This document shows positions 45,489 through 58,800 of a stretch of 64,000 bases of DNA, one piece after another. The first letter of the stretch is position 1. Each line of letters starts with the position of its first letter. The stretch covers positions 20,774,418 to 20,838,417 of the forward strand of contig OX387605.1 of assembly GCA_947568835.1 (NCBI GenBank), in the 5' to 3' direction. Below the pieces are notes generated by a model. That model was not told where the DNA came from and made no database searches. It saw only the letters and a program-made list of their open reading frames with translations. This DNA comes from Protonemura montana. Taxonomy: Eukaryota > Arthropoda > Insecta > Plecoptera > Nemouridae. Position numbers and translations under genes: made by a program.

Positions 45489-46849
45489 CTTCCTTGTTTC
45501 TTTAAAACAGTCGATAACATTAAACATTAGAATCGATTTGGTTTCGTTTCACACTTGTGGTTTTGTCAAGCCAGCTTGAAACTGATGAAAACAACGGTTG
45601 CTACCAGTTTCGAAAAAAAAAGCACACCGCTTTCCCTTTCCTGGCAATCGCTAGCCTGTCGACAGGCTCACAAACACCGCATTTTCTAACACGCATCTCA
45701 TGTAGTTGCTTGCTGTGCCACAAAATCCAGCAATCACTACCCGCTAGTACCCCAAACAACTGCTGCGATCATGGTGATTCCAAAAAAGGTCCAGAAAACC
45801 GGTAGAAAACTTAACTTAGATTATACGGCTCTAACCTACCTACTCTTTTCTCCTAGACGCTGTCAGTTCAGGAATTGTTACTGCCTTTTGTACCTATGCT
45901 GACAATTCTAAAAATAATAAAAAAAAACACTTCTTAAAAAACATGCAACAGATTGTTTTAGATGGCACTGCACCTTGTAATATAGTATCAGTCCTTTAAT
46001 CTGTCCTTGTCATAAGTCTGCAGCAACATTTAACCATAAACAGTACTTCTACACTGACCCTATGGAGTCCACGTATTACTAAACAGACAGCACGTATCAC
46101 AGAGTCATGAGGGTCAAAATCGTAAGATATCTATCTTGGTACAGTCTTCGGGGAAAAGGTAAAAACCAAACTTACCAGAAAATCAGGACTGTTGTCACAA
46201 TAGAAACCAGCTTGGTTTGACGTTTTGGCATCTTGCAATGACAAAAGTAGGAAGAGAAAACCTAACGAGTACTTTTTCTTTGGCAGCTTGAATGTTGTCC
46301 ATCGAAACACAAGTTAATCAGTAGGTAGCAGCGAACGGCAGATCCTTTATTATACATATGCAATGCAATATGCATGCCTTGGACTTTCGATACACTTTTC
46401 CACGGAACTAACACAAGATATGATGCACGTTCATGTGCAAAAAAGGGTTACTATTAAACACAAACAGCTAGATCAAGAGTAGTATAATTATTTCACCTAC
46501 AAAAGATAATAATTCCATCAAGAAAAGAATACACATACTCTTTTGAACGTTACTTATTAATAATTATGTATCCAAACATTACCAATGATTTTACTTAACA
46601 GGTACAATTATTATGATGGGCATGACAGCATTTTGGGCAAATTATTCATTGCAATTAAAATATTTTATAGTAAAAAAGTTATTAGTAATGTATTCTATTC
46701 CAATCATTTTCAAACATAAATGTTTTAATCATCAATGCTCGATTTGCACAAAGAGCAACCATCATAGAGTTGCACTATAAATATATTTTCACAAAGCACC
46801 TGCTGGGCATTGGGAGAAGGTATCGCCAAGTGAAGTCGTCGGAGGGTGC
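45489..46849. other. UBAP2 3' flank, non-coding
   Basis: Contains the 3' UTR of the minus-strand UBAP2 gene. AATAAA on the minus strand (TTTATT in the given strand) occurs near 46346, about 500 bp past the stop, a plausible polyadenylation signal. No other gene seen. Confidence 0.45.
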
Positions 46850-49800
46850 TTAGTTGGGCGTCCAGTATGATGGATTGTAGCCCTGCTTCGAACCCGACTT
46901 GTTGGCCTGAGTTGCAGACTGTCGTTGATTCGAACTGCCACCGGACTCCTGCTAAAGAAATGGTAGCGTTAGCGTGACCCCTCATTTCCCCGTTTGTTAG
47001 CCACGCCCCTCCCCAAAAACACGCTTTCGTGGAAAAACCATCCTAACCAGTTTCCTCAATGTAACAGCAGATCCATCACTGTATCGTAAACTAACACCTT
47101 AAAATTCTGGCCAAAGCAAACGTCCAAACAACTTACCGAACGTCTGTTTGGGTTTCTCATCTCCATCTAAAAATAAAAGACAACCATTAACTTACTGAGA
47201 TATCTTATCGATAAGATCTTAGAAGTTAATGGTCCTACCTTCTTAGTTCTTTCTTGACGGATGGATAGAGGATGGATTCTTAGTTTTAAATACTGTTACA
47301 TTGTGAAAACAACTCATACCATATCTTGTAACCGTCTTATAATTCCCATGGTTGTGATATCAGATTCGCTACAATATGCAGATATCGAGTTTGCACGCGT
47401 GGTCACAGCTCTTGATTTGTCGTTTTAAGTTTTAGTTTGTCATTTTAACTTAGCCTGGAAAATTGTATCTGCTTAATGAATAACCCCCCCAATACCAAAT
47501 CGACAACCCTCATATCAAATGGACAACCACCCTGCCTAGATGACCCTTCTACCACTCATATAACCCCCCACCACACGGATAACGTGCTAGATCTCCTGTT
47601 TGCTGCAAGGACAACACTCGGTCGCAGTACCTGGTGTGGCGGCTGGTGCATCAGCGTCGTGGAGTGGTGCTGCTGCTGATGAGGCGGCATCGTCGGGATG
47701 AACAGCTGGGGGGCGTACGCCCCACTGCCCGCCATCGCCGTGCTAGCGCTGCCTGCCAGGTTGAACGGGGGCGGCGTGCCCGAGTGGAATCCTTGCTTCT
47801 CGTACGACTGCGAGCAGATGAGAGGGCCGGGCTTGATTAGCACGTGGAAGTGATCGGATTTCAAGAAACCATAAAAACAACTTCCTTTAAAAAGTATCTG
47901 CATACTCAGAAATATCTGGGTCTCTTGTAGTGAAACTAAGTAATAAGATAATTGTTTACATCTCCCTAGTGACTTTCTCCCATCCCCATGGCCAGGAAGT
48001 AATATATCTGAAAGTTTTGATACTTGCCATTTACCAATCATTCCCTCACTCAACTGTCTTTCACAGAGGCCCAGGACCAATGATCCCCATGGATCACTTC
48101 CAGAAACATATTGTTTTCTCGTTTCATTGAAACCAGAGCCAAGAATTATTGAGTAACCATTAAGATTTACTGCAGAAATCAAACAGAATAACAGACAACA
48201 GATAACGTTAACAGATAACGTTTCAGCTAGAGCTCTTGCCAGCATGGGCATATCTACTTCTACCCAATTTTGTGTTGTCAACCTTTAAAGACTGGACCCA
48301 ACGGTCCAAAGATATTCAAGAAGTTGTTCCGCTTCCCTCATGGTATGGGTCAATCGAAACCAATAGATAACCATACAAAATTACAAGTTATTGCATGACA
48401 ACTTATTCAACAAATGTGTACTCAATCACCCTTCCTGCCACATCACACACTGCATCCTCTATACTCACATTGACCTTGCTGAGCGCCACGTGGGACTTTC
48501 CATACATCATGTTGGCGGCGATGTCAGTCGAAGCCGACCCTGTCGTGCCCGCATTTGTGCCGACTCCCGGCTTGCTCTGCGACTGGCTGTTGGACACATA
48601 GCCACCTGTCTTGCCGTAGTCCTGCGTCTGCGTCAGGCTGTCGTAGCCGCTACCATAACCGGCGCCATAGCCGCCCGGCTTGGCGTACTGCGTCGAGCTT
48701 GCACTGCCATGCGCGTTGCTTGCAGCCGGCATCTGCTGAAAGGGCAAACATTGGGTTTAGTTTAGAAAGCAGAGCTGCAATGTGTCTTTGAGATTGTGCC
48801 TCATGTAAGTGCTGAATCCTAGTGAAACCAGCAGCAATTTCAGATCAAGCATATGGAGTGCTTGAGGCTGGAACTTTGCCTATTTAGGTAGCTTAATTGG
48901 CTATTTAGGTAGCTTATTTGCCTATTAGGTAGCTTTGTGAGGCCTTTTTCCCCCACACAAAATCTTCCCTGAATCTTTGCAACCGTAACCTCAACATTAC
49001 GAGGTATCTTGATTTAGTTCCAATGATGTTCAGTTCAACACACCAGGGGCTGGATTCACAAAACAGGGTTTTCGTCAGACCGCCATGGTTTGAAGATCCT
49101 ATCACAGCTGTGCTTCCATATTTTAAGGAGTCTTTACCGTAGTGATAGCAAACTTGCCCCCAGATTTATTTTAACTCAGCTTAAGGCCAGCATAGCCACA
49201 TTCCAGCCCATGACAGAAGACAATTTCAAACTCTGCAAAGTGAATTTGTTTCCACCAGCTCTTATGGCTAGGTTTTTAGGGGCTTTGAAAAGGTTTCTTC
49301 TCTCACAAGTACTTTAACACAATCGCTAGCGTTGTCGGCCAAAGCAAGTTTCTCTTACGGGATATAGCGCCGGCGTGCCATACTGGAAGCCTCCGGGCAC
49401 CATGCCCCCCTGGATGTAGTACGTGTAGCCCGGCGGAAGGCCGGACGCGTTCAGCATCGGCTGTGTGTGCGCCTGACTCGCGTTTTGCTGCTGGATAATG
49501 CAAGTGACAGACATTAGCACCAAAGTGACTCCTCTCAGAAATGGCAGACATGCCAAAATATTGTGTTAAATTCATGAAGGCATATCATTTATTTTTATGT
49601 CTCATTTCACTGCAATATGAGACCAATATTCTACTGGAATTTCACTGGAATCTGAGACCAACATTTTCTAGGCCAACATTCAGTAACAAAATCAACCTCT
49701 CAACATTAATCAAGTTGAATCCATGTACTGGCCTGGAGAACTGGCATGTACTGGCATTGAGAAATAAAAAAACAAACGGATCGGACATTTTTACGGCAAG

Positions 49801-52800
49801 GCAGTAGAAAGCAAATCATTTTGTAATATGATCATATTGTTAAGTTTTCAAAATTTTGACAAAATCTCTGTAAATTATTTTTTCAATCAATGCAAATTCT
49901 TACATTTCATGGAATTGTTTACAACAAATATTAAAAATTAATTTACTTTCATTCAATCTTAACAAGCCACTAGTCATGCTACCTTGAGACGGTTTGCATT
50001 ATTTGCCATGCACCCATGCATGGCAGCAAGCCAGCTACGGTAGTTAAACGGGCCTCTCGTTATTACCGTTACCTGCTGCTGTTGCGACAGCGTGGCCGGT
50101 ACTGGCGAGGCGTTGTCGTTGCGCGGAAACCGTCCATCAGACATCGAGTACGCTACGCTGGCGAGACCTTCGCGGCCGGTAGCCAGGCTTGTCGGCGCTT
50201 GAAACGTCATGTCGTAGTAACCCGTTTGCTGCAACACACGGAAAACACTTTAGGACGCCATACAAGTCGCTAGATGAGTGCGCTTGTCAACACAGAAGAA
50301 CAACTAGAGTCAACAATTTCATCCAGACTGCATGAACAAGGCGACAAGGTCTAGAACATCACTCTGCATCTATCACAACCTGCGTTTTCAACCTCGATAA
50401 GTTGCGTTCTATGCAACGAAGCAATTTTCTCATCCAGCAATTACTGGTAGAAGAATTATCTTGATGCAGTACCCAAATTATGTGGTACCCGGCTCCAAAA
50501 TCACTACGCACCCCTAGTCAGAATCAATATATCTTCTCTAAATCAAACCAACCTGGCTGAATTTGACCAAAGAAACAAATATAGCAACCACTCACCATGT
50601 GAGGTATTCTCTGCTGCATCAACTGCATATCCTCGTAGCTATACATTGGCGTCGCCTGCTGGTAAAACGGTAGACCGGTTTGGCTCATGATGTACTGGTG
50701 CGTGTTCATCATAGGCGGCACACCCGGTGGTATGTTTGGCACAACCCCGCTCTTGCCCCCGGCCGTCGCACTCGAAACCTTGGTGGAAGAAGCGCTTGTT
50801 GCCGCTGCTGGCGTAGTGCTCGAGAGGCTCGAAACGCCGCCGCTTGAAACGCCGCCGTTTGAGTTACTCAGGTTTGACGTCGACGTCGTGGTCGCGTCGT
50901 ACTGGAAGGAGGTGGGCGTGGTTAATGCAAATTCAAGCTTATTTCAAGGCTGTTTAAAAATTTCCAAGCTAAGATTTTACATGGATGTTCTGAATCACTT
51001 AGGATTGTTGCTTACAATCATAAGATAGTTTACCTCCAAGATTGTTTAGCTGAATTAGGAGGCATCAACGCTTGGAGGCTGAAAGAGCTAGCAACCCCCA
51101 TCTTCAACATATAATTGATCATAAAATATTCCCATGAGAACATTTATTAATTGTGGCCGTTAAATTAGCATCCTATTCTAGAGTTGCTAAGAACTCGTCC
51201 ATACGGGTCGCCTCGGCCTCTTCCCCCTTTGAGGGATCCCTTATCCCACCCCTGGGAAAGCTGGAATATGTGTGCTCAGATAGCTCGGTTGGTAGAGCAC
51301 CTGACCGGCAATTAAGAGGTCTTGGGTTCGTATCTCAGTTCGGTTGCACATTTTTCCAGTGTAGATTCCTTTCCATCATTCGCTTGCTGGTTTCAGCTCC
51401 CTCGTGGAAACGCCAGAAAACCCTGCAATTCTTTTTAAGTTTGCCAGCATGCCTTACCCTCTGGTAAACACATTTAACCTAATTTGTGCCAGCCACTCCA
51501 GTCTGCTTAGCTGCCAGCACTGACTTTTGAAGCCAAGACTAGTCAAGCTAAAGCTAACAAGCTTCAAGCGAATACTTTCGCAAAATGGCCGTTAAATGTA
51601 CATTCCTTCAGGGAAAACTTTTTGTAATTTGTAATCTGTATAAATTCTTAGACACAGGGTGTAAGCCCAAATGTAAGCAAAATAAATAAAAAAAAAAAAA
51701 AAAAATACCATCTCCTTTGGAAACCCCCGCAACAAAATAGCATGCCTGGTGCTCAAGCATTATCCACCTCTCAATTTCTTTACATCTTACACCTTTCTTT
51801 GTACCTTCCAAACAACATCTTTGCCTCTCTAGGTCATTACAGTTGTTCTCTCGTGAGCAGCTTACCTGTGACTCTTTGGTTGTTGTGCTGAGCGCCGAGC
51901 TGAGCTTGGTGTGGTTCTGCTGCGCCGTCGTGGCCGCCGTTCCGTAGTTGTTCTGATATTGTCCGGAGTTGGACGACGCGTAGCCTGAGCTACCGAGGCC
52001 AGACGAGCTTCCGTAGACCGACTGGCTATTGCCTGCAAGGTACAAACAATAAATTCAGATTGATAATAGTGGCTCACTTGTAAAATACATTGTAACGGTG
52101 AAGACACAGCACATGAGTTCTATTTGTTATTCAGATACACTTGGATTATGGTGGCCTAGATTTGATGAAGAACTCGAGTTAAACCTCTTCGATAGTAAAG
52201 AACTATGCCACCTTGGACAGTAGAAAAAGTTATCTTTACAATTTCACAAGATTAATAAACCGGACAAGGCAAACAAATTTGCTCGTGTGTAGAGTAACAG
52301 TTACACAATCACAAAATACATTATTACTTTGCAAAAGTTTGGTACCCATCAAAGCAATGTCTCTCACTGAACCTTTGCAATTCTCTAGAGTGCTGACTTA
52401 ACCTAAAATGGCGACTCAATTCAAAACTAATCGAAGCTGTCAAGATTTCTTGCGCATCTCGCCATTTTTTAACCAGTAAAACAGACGTCAACCACGATCA
52501 GCACGAGACTTAGCTGAATAGGCAAACGTTCTAGGTCCGCGCACCAAGGTGCAGATAAAACTTCTGAAATCAAGGATCCAAAGAGCAGCACCCACCTTGG
52601 TAGGAGGGCCCAGTGGCAGAGAACGCCGAAGCCTGGCTGATGGAGGGATAGGATGCCTGCCCGGTCTGGTAAGACCCGCTGTTGGTGCTCGACTGCGAGT
52701 ACGCACTGTTCTGGTAAGAACTCGGCGCTGCCGCCGCTGGCGTGCTATAACTTGAGCCTGTCGACGCGTAGCTCATCTGCGATTGGTTTGCTGGGTACGA

Positions 52801-55800
52801 CGTTGTCGACGACGTCACCTGCGAGGGTAAACAAGATGTTATTGTAAGTATAGTCGAAACGAAAGCGACTGTTAAATCGTGATAACTGGTCTAAAACCGT
52901 TTTAGTTTGCAAGGATCACTTTATGGCTAAATATTTCAGACTAAACTAGACTATATTCCAGTTTCCAACTACTAATTGCTAAGTGGGGTTCAGTGATGCA
53001 CTGTTGGCAGTGGCAGTTGGCACTGTTAGCTTTGATAAAAGAGTGAATCATCATTCTAAACTTGGCCTAGCCTAGAAGGGAGGAGGAGAAACTTGGTGCT
53101 GGCAAATAGCATATCCCTAGGGCAGTGCAACGGAACAACAGGATTCCTCCGCATTTCTACGCTGTCGAGAGGTTGATTAACAAGGCGATTGAAGTTGCTT
53201 TACTAACTTTCATACCTCCAGCCTCTCTAAAGAACTGGTCCACCCATCCAATACCTAATTTAGCGCAGTGTTAGGTAACTATGGTGATCTCACAAAAACA
53301 GGTATTTCCAAATCGCTACACCGTTCAGTTTCCAACAACTCATTTCCACCCCAACAATTTCTACGCCCAAGTATGTGTTGTTAGTGATCCCTTTAAAATC
53401 TGCATTACAATATCTTAAATTAACTGACCAACAATTAAAATAACTGCAAATTTTTTAAGAATCCTAGGGCATACCTAGACCGTTTAATGCCTAAGACTCA
53501 ACATTTTTGCACGGATAGAAGAAAATGCGTACAATTTCAAGCCAGTGAATAAAGTACCAAATAAGAAATTGTGTAAAAATTACAATGTTAAAACCAAAAA
53601 TTCAAACTACACTAGCAGATGATTTGAAAAGAAATTTATGGCCACATCTCAATAAACAAATAAACGAAGTACCCGCCAAATGCGAAGAATCTCTGCTCAG
53701 AAGCGATATCTCAAAAACCGCTCACCGCGTTGTTAGAAGCGTAACTTGAAGACGAGTAACTAGGAGTCTGCTGATAGTTGCCCGCGGCCGACTTCTGGTT
53801 CTGGTACGTCTGGTAGGCAGCGGGGCCGCTAGCCGCAGAGTACGAGAGCACGTCGTTCTTGTCGAGATCCTGCAGCTGGCTGCTGCGACTTTGCTGGTAG
53901 CCCTGCTCGCTACCTCTTGACTTGCCGTGCTCCGACGACGACAGGATAGAGTCTACTCCGCTTGACGACAGCTGATGACCAGGAGAACGACACGGTTAGC
54001 AAACAGAAATCCCTGTTCAAGTGTTACCTGACCGTTGCTTTAAAACGTAAGATATAGAATTTCAGAAGCACATTACAAGATAGTATATTTTACAGTTAGT
54101 ACAATACTCAATGAACTTGCTATTTTCTTGGCAACTATTTCTCACTCACGGACTGTTTATACCCACAAAGATATGCGAAAAATCTGGCACTAGATTGCAA
54201 TCCACACAGGATATCAAGCATTGATTGACCAGTTGGTAGCTAGCACTGATTCTTCTCTATCAAATAAACGGTATTCTCTATGTGTCATGAGTGGACATTA
54301 ATCAGAAAATTACATATACAAATTAGCCTTGATATATTGTAAGCCAGAAATAAATACAATGCCAATTTTTTAATATTTGAGTAGAAATTAATTTTGAGCC
54401 AGTAATTTTTGGCTGGCTAGGTGAGCCCTATTTTTAAATTCAATAAAAACCATAACCCATAGCTATGAAGTCCCCCAGACTTTGACACACTTACGCTCTG
54501 GCTCATCTGCTGCGCCATGCTGTTCTGTCCGGCCTTCTGCGCGGCCGCGTACGAGTCCATGACCTGGCTCTGAGCAGCGGCAGCTGCGGCCGCTAGGTCG
54601 AGGTTGGCAGTGGCGTTCCGTGAGGCGCCTCCCGCCGTCATCGATTCCAGCACTGAAGCGGACGTGTACTTGCTCGACTGCTCGAGACCGGGCGGCTCGA
54701 AAGTCCCAGTCTCGCTCCCGAACTCGAGGCCGCCAAACTGTACGTCCAGAAAGCCCATGCCGCTGTTGATCGCGTCGCCAGGCATCTCCACAGCGCTCGA
54801 TGGGATCTACAGGGAAAGTAGATCATTTTTTAAGAGTGGCTAGACTTTAAGGGAAACACTTCCAGTTCAACTTTTTGGCTTCGATAAGATAACTTTCAAG
54901 CCAAAAACATTTCCCAGTAGATAAACAATCCCCAACAACATCACCAACAAATCATCAACAATTCATGCTAACAGATAAACATCTGTGTCACATCCACTTA
55001 ACCACGAGTAACTCTGATTTGACGTTGGACACGTTTTATGCTGTGAAATTTGATTTAAATTGCAAATTCTTACAATGAGTAGAAAAATGTATAATAAGAA
55101 TCGCTAATAACTTCCCAAAAATTGGTCCCTATATAATTTTTTTAACCTCAAGCTTTAATCATATCTACCTTGGACGGCGGTGGCACCCTAGGCCGCTGCT
55201 GCGCCTTCGCTCTCGGCGGCATCTGCACGGAATTATGGCCGGCAGCGTCGACATCGTAGCTGTTAGCGTAGCCCGCGGTCACATATGCTGCCGCAGCCGA
55301 CGTGGCCGTGTACGCAGACGGGGTCGTCTGTGCAGCCGACTGGAATACTGACGAGGAGGTGGCCGGATACGCGCTTCCCGAAGCCGATGTGGCCGACGAC
55401 TTGAGAGAGTCGGAGCCTTGCGTGAGCTGGCTCAGGTACTCGGACTGCGCTGCGTTAAGCGTGCCGACGCCCATCGGCACCGGGCTCTGGAACCAAGGCT
55501 AGTACGGGTTAATGCGGGTGCTGTGCTTTGGATTGGTTAGGAGAATGGCTTAGATTTCTGAATAGAGGGAGCTAACATTTAGCAGTAAAAAAAGTGGTAC
55601 GATATCTGTGTGTATTTTTCTGATCTTTTTTCTGTGTAAGACCTGGAATTCCTTACTCCTACGTGGTAGTTGAAAAAATTGTGAATTATCAGTTAGCCTG
55701 AAACCACAGATGAAGAATATGGTAAAACCAGACCAATACAGGCATGCACATTGCAGAATTGATCTCGGCACAGATAGACATACACAGATTGTCCACTCCT

Positions 55801-58800
55801 ATGCTATTGGGAGCTACGCGAAAGCTTTCGCCCCGCAAGATTCGCGCCAATCCCCTCACCCACAAGCTAAAATAGTTTGCCCTCTGGACACGGGATGGCG
55901 CTACGTTCGCTCCCTCTCAAGTATACTATCTGTTCCAAGCTTGCTCGGTCATCGGTCTAAAGTCCTTTCGCTCACATTCGCTCTCAGCGCTGCCGCTATC
56001 CTACTGTATCCAGGCGATAACTGCAGCGGAGTTCGAGCAAGTCCAACATTGAAGAAAAATGTAAACACCCCAGAAAATAATTATAATGATGCTCGGGTGC
56101 CATATTTGGGGAAGATCGTTTTGAAAGCGATCTTTTAAAAAGATCAAGATCGTCGTCAAAAAACAATCGCGATCGAAGATCGAAGTTCGCGATCGTTTTT
56201 TTTAGATCAAATTCAAATTCGTTTCAATAAAATATCAAGTTGAATAAAAATATCAAATATCAAATATCTGCGTGGTTCAATAAGAAATCAATAAGAAATA
56301 GGATTAAGTACATAAAGGGTGATTTCTTGTTCCCTGCTTTGTTGTATATTTTCATTATTAGTTACACCGTTAATTAGTTCAATTTATTGCACCGAGAAGT
56401 TCAGTTCGGTACAGAAAGAATATTGTCACAATGCACCTCAGAGCGATGTCATGAACGAGTTTTCTTAGCTGTAAATCGTACACGAGATATGTCAAATCTA
56501 GTCGGCTGCTTATTTCGGCCAGTAAAATGCTTGCTACTGAACTAAATTGTGATACCATATTGCAGCCCGTTAGACTCGGTGGATATTGCTTATATAAACA
56601 CGCTTGGAAGTCGCTGTGAGCCTCTCATTGCATAAATTCACGATCATGACCAAGTCATATTGAAATTGTTGGGTGAGAACTTATGTCAAATCGCTAAATC
56701 TGGGGCTAGGATGTCGATCAAAAAAGATTTCCGCATAGAAAATTTCGGAAAGTAATGTGGATTGTTTCAAATTTCGAAAATCTATTAAATGATAGGTACT
56801 TTGACTTGGCGGGTGCTTATCTCAATGTTGATTTTCTTGGAATTCCCGCATTGCTGGGTTTTATAATAATATCGCCAGGCGATTACGATGGTTTGGCGAG
56901 ACTGAGCAGGTGGCCCAGTAACCTTGCTGGTTGATCACGGTAAATTGATGCTAGAGAGGGTAGTTTCAACATTAGAACAAAAATTCAAACTGATTTGAAA
57001 TCAGGTTTCGAAGCCGAATGTAATGGTGCTTTAAAAAATTTCGAAATTTAATTATTAGCATAAGATGGTTTTGTGAGTTAAATGGCTCTGGTATTAGCGA
57101 TTCTCGGAACATTTTTATCGCAAATCGGCTTAGATATTCAGTAGTGTTTTGTTCCAAATCAAATCTAGACGCATAGCTAGACACCCACGCGATACACTCC
57201 CCTTTTGCCACGGTTGAAAAAGTGTGGAAAGGGAAAATGCACACCGCGTCCCGTATTACTCCCCCGGATGCGTTTAACACTGCCCTATTAAAGGAAATCA
57301 ACAAACAATTCACAGCTGTTACAAATCCTTAATACATTAGTAAATCTGAAACTGCAAACTGACCAAAACGTGATTTGTGCCCCTTTAATGACATCATTGC
57401 TGGTCGTTCTTGTTACGAAAGGATCGGTCATGTACTGAGAGTGGAAACTACAAAAATAGGGGTATTCGCATTGCTTTGTCGGCGCTGCCTTACAAAGGGT
57501 ATGCGGTGCGCTGACCTTGGCCAAGCTTATAGTTTCGCGATCGCGTAGTCAATATTATTATGAGCGAGCATAGCTGTTGTCATATATTTTTCAGAATGAT
57601 TTTGTAAGATTCTTTGAACCATCTTACTGTACGGCAACTCATGCCATACGGATGGCTTTTACTTTTTAGTCCTGGAATGTTGACAGCTATTGATGAGTTA
57701 CGGAAAAAAATCTCGTATCGAAAGATTTGAGAATATCTAAAGAGTTTTCGAGGGTTGCTCGAGCTCTCGGGCACACACGTAGTCGGCGCCCCTGGTATTG
57801 GGACTTGCTTTGTATTTTCATTTGATCTCTTTAGATGAGACTGACTTTTTGTTATAGTTTCTTCAAATTGAAACCTGAAATATAACAATATATTGTTGTT
57901 AATGTATTTTTATTTCCCCAGCCATTATGCATTTGTAATAGAAACAAAATAGGTACTGTCAGCTTGCAGTGCCTTCAGAAGGAAACACACATATGTCCCT
58001 GCTTGCGATTAAAATATAGTTTAAATATGATAATGGACTCGCCTTTCTTTTTATTCAGCTGCAGTGTACCGACGTTTGCACCTAAATCCTCAATTTTCTT
58101 CAATTTTTAACACTAACACGATCCCTTTTCCAATGACAAGTACTTCGCCAAATCCAGTACCCATTTTTTAGTTCAGCAAGCTGTACTCTCGCCCCACCAC
58201 TCGGTCAAACCGATTACCCTGCACTCTGGTGGCCCAATATTCAACTGATGCTACTATATATCGCGATGCCAGCGCCCCTCAGTGCTCGCGTACCAAGTAT
58301 TTTTTTGCCGTAGCGTGCCGTAGCCAAAGCTGGGTAAGGTGATATATCTGTGTATGTCAATCTGTGATCTCGGTTTTAGTCGTTTACCAAAATGTTAATC
58401 AATCTAATTTTTTGCAGCACCATCTTCAAAATAACTAAGTTGTGCTAACACCCTGTCATAATTTCTTCTCAATTTCAATCATCCAGCTATTGGGAACTCT
58501 AGCTAACAATATAAAAGTATAAACTTTCAAAACATTTCTGGGCTTTTTTGTATTTCATTGAGAGTCGATGCTTACTTGAGACATCTGGCTTGACTGCTGA
58601 AGATCGAGTCCCTGCGACATTTGGCTGGTGCTGGAAGTCAGGCTGCTCGACAGATTCTGAGCACCAAGCGACGTCGAGAGGTCCGCGACGGACGCCTCAT
58701 GAATCGGCTCGGAGTCGGGAGCTGATTCAGCCGTTCCTCCGCTCGGAGTGAATACTTTAGTGTCGGCCAGAGATCCAGTGTACTCTTCATTGTCCCAGTC

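Noticed and set aside
51272-51350. Possible functional tRNA-Ala gene
   Set aside because: The acceptor stem pairs at only four positions, the invariant T33 is replaced, and the anticodon stem has a mismatch.
55710-56138. 142-codon open frame in UBAP2 intron 5
   Set aside because: No splice context, no family resemblance and no clear codon pattern.
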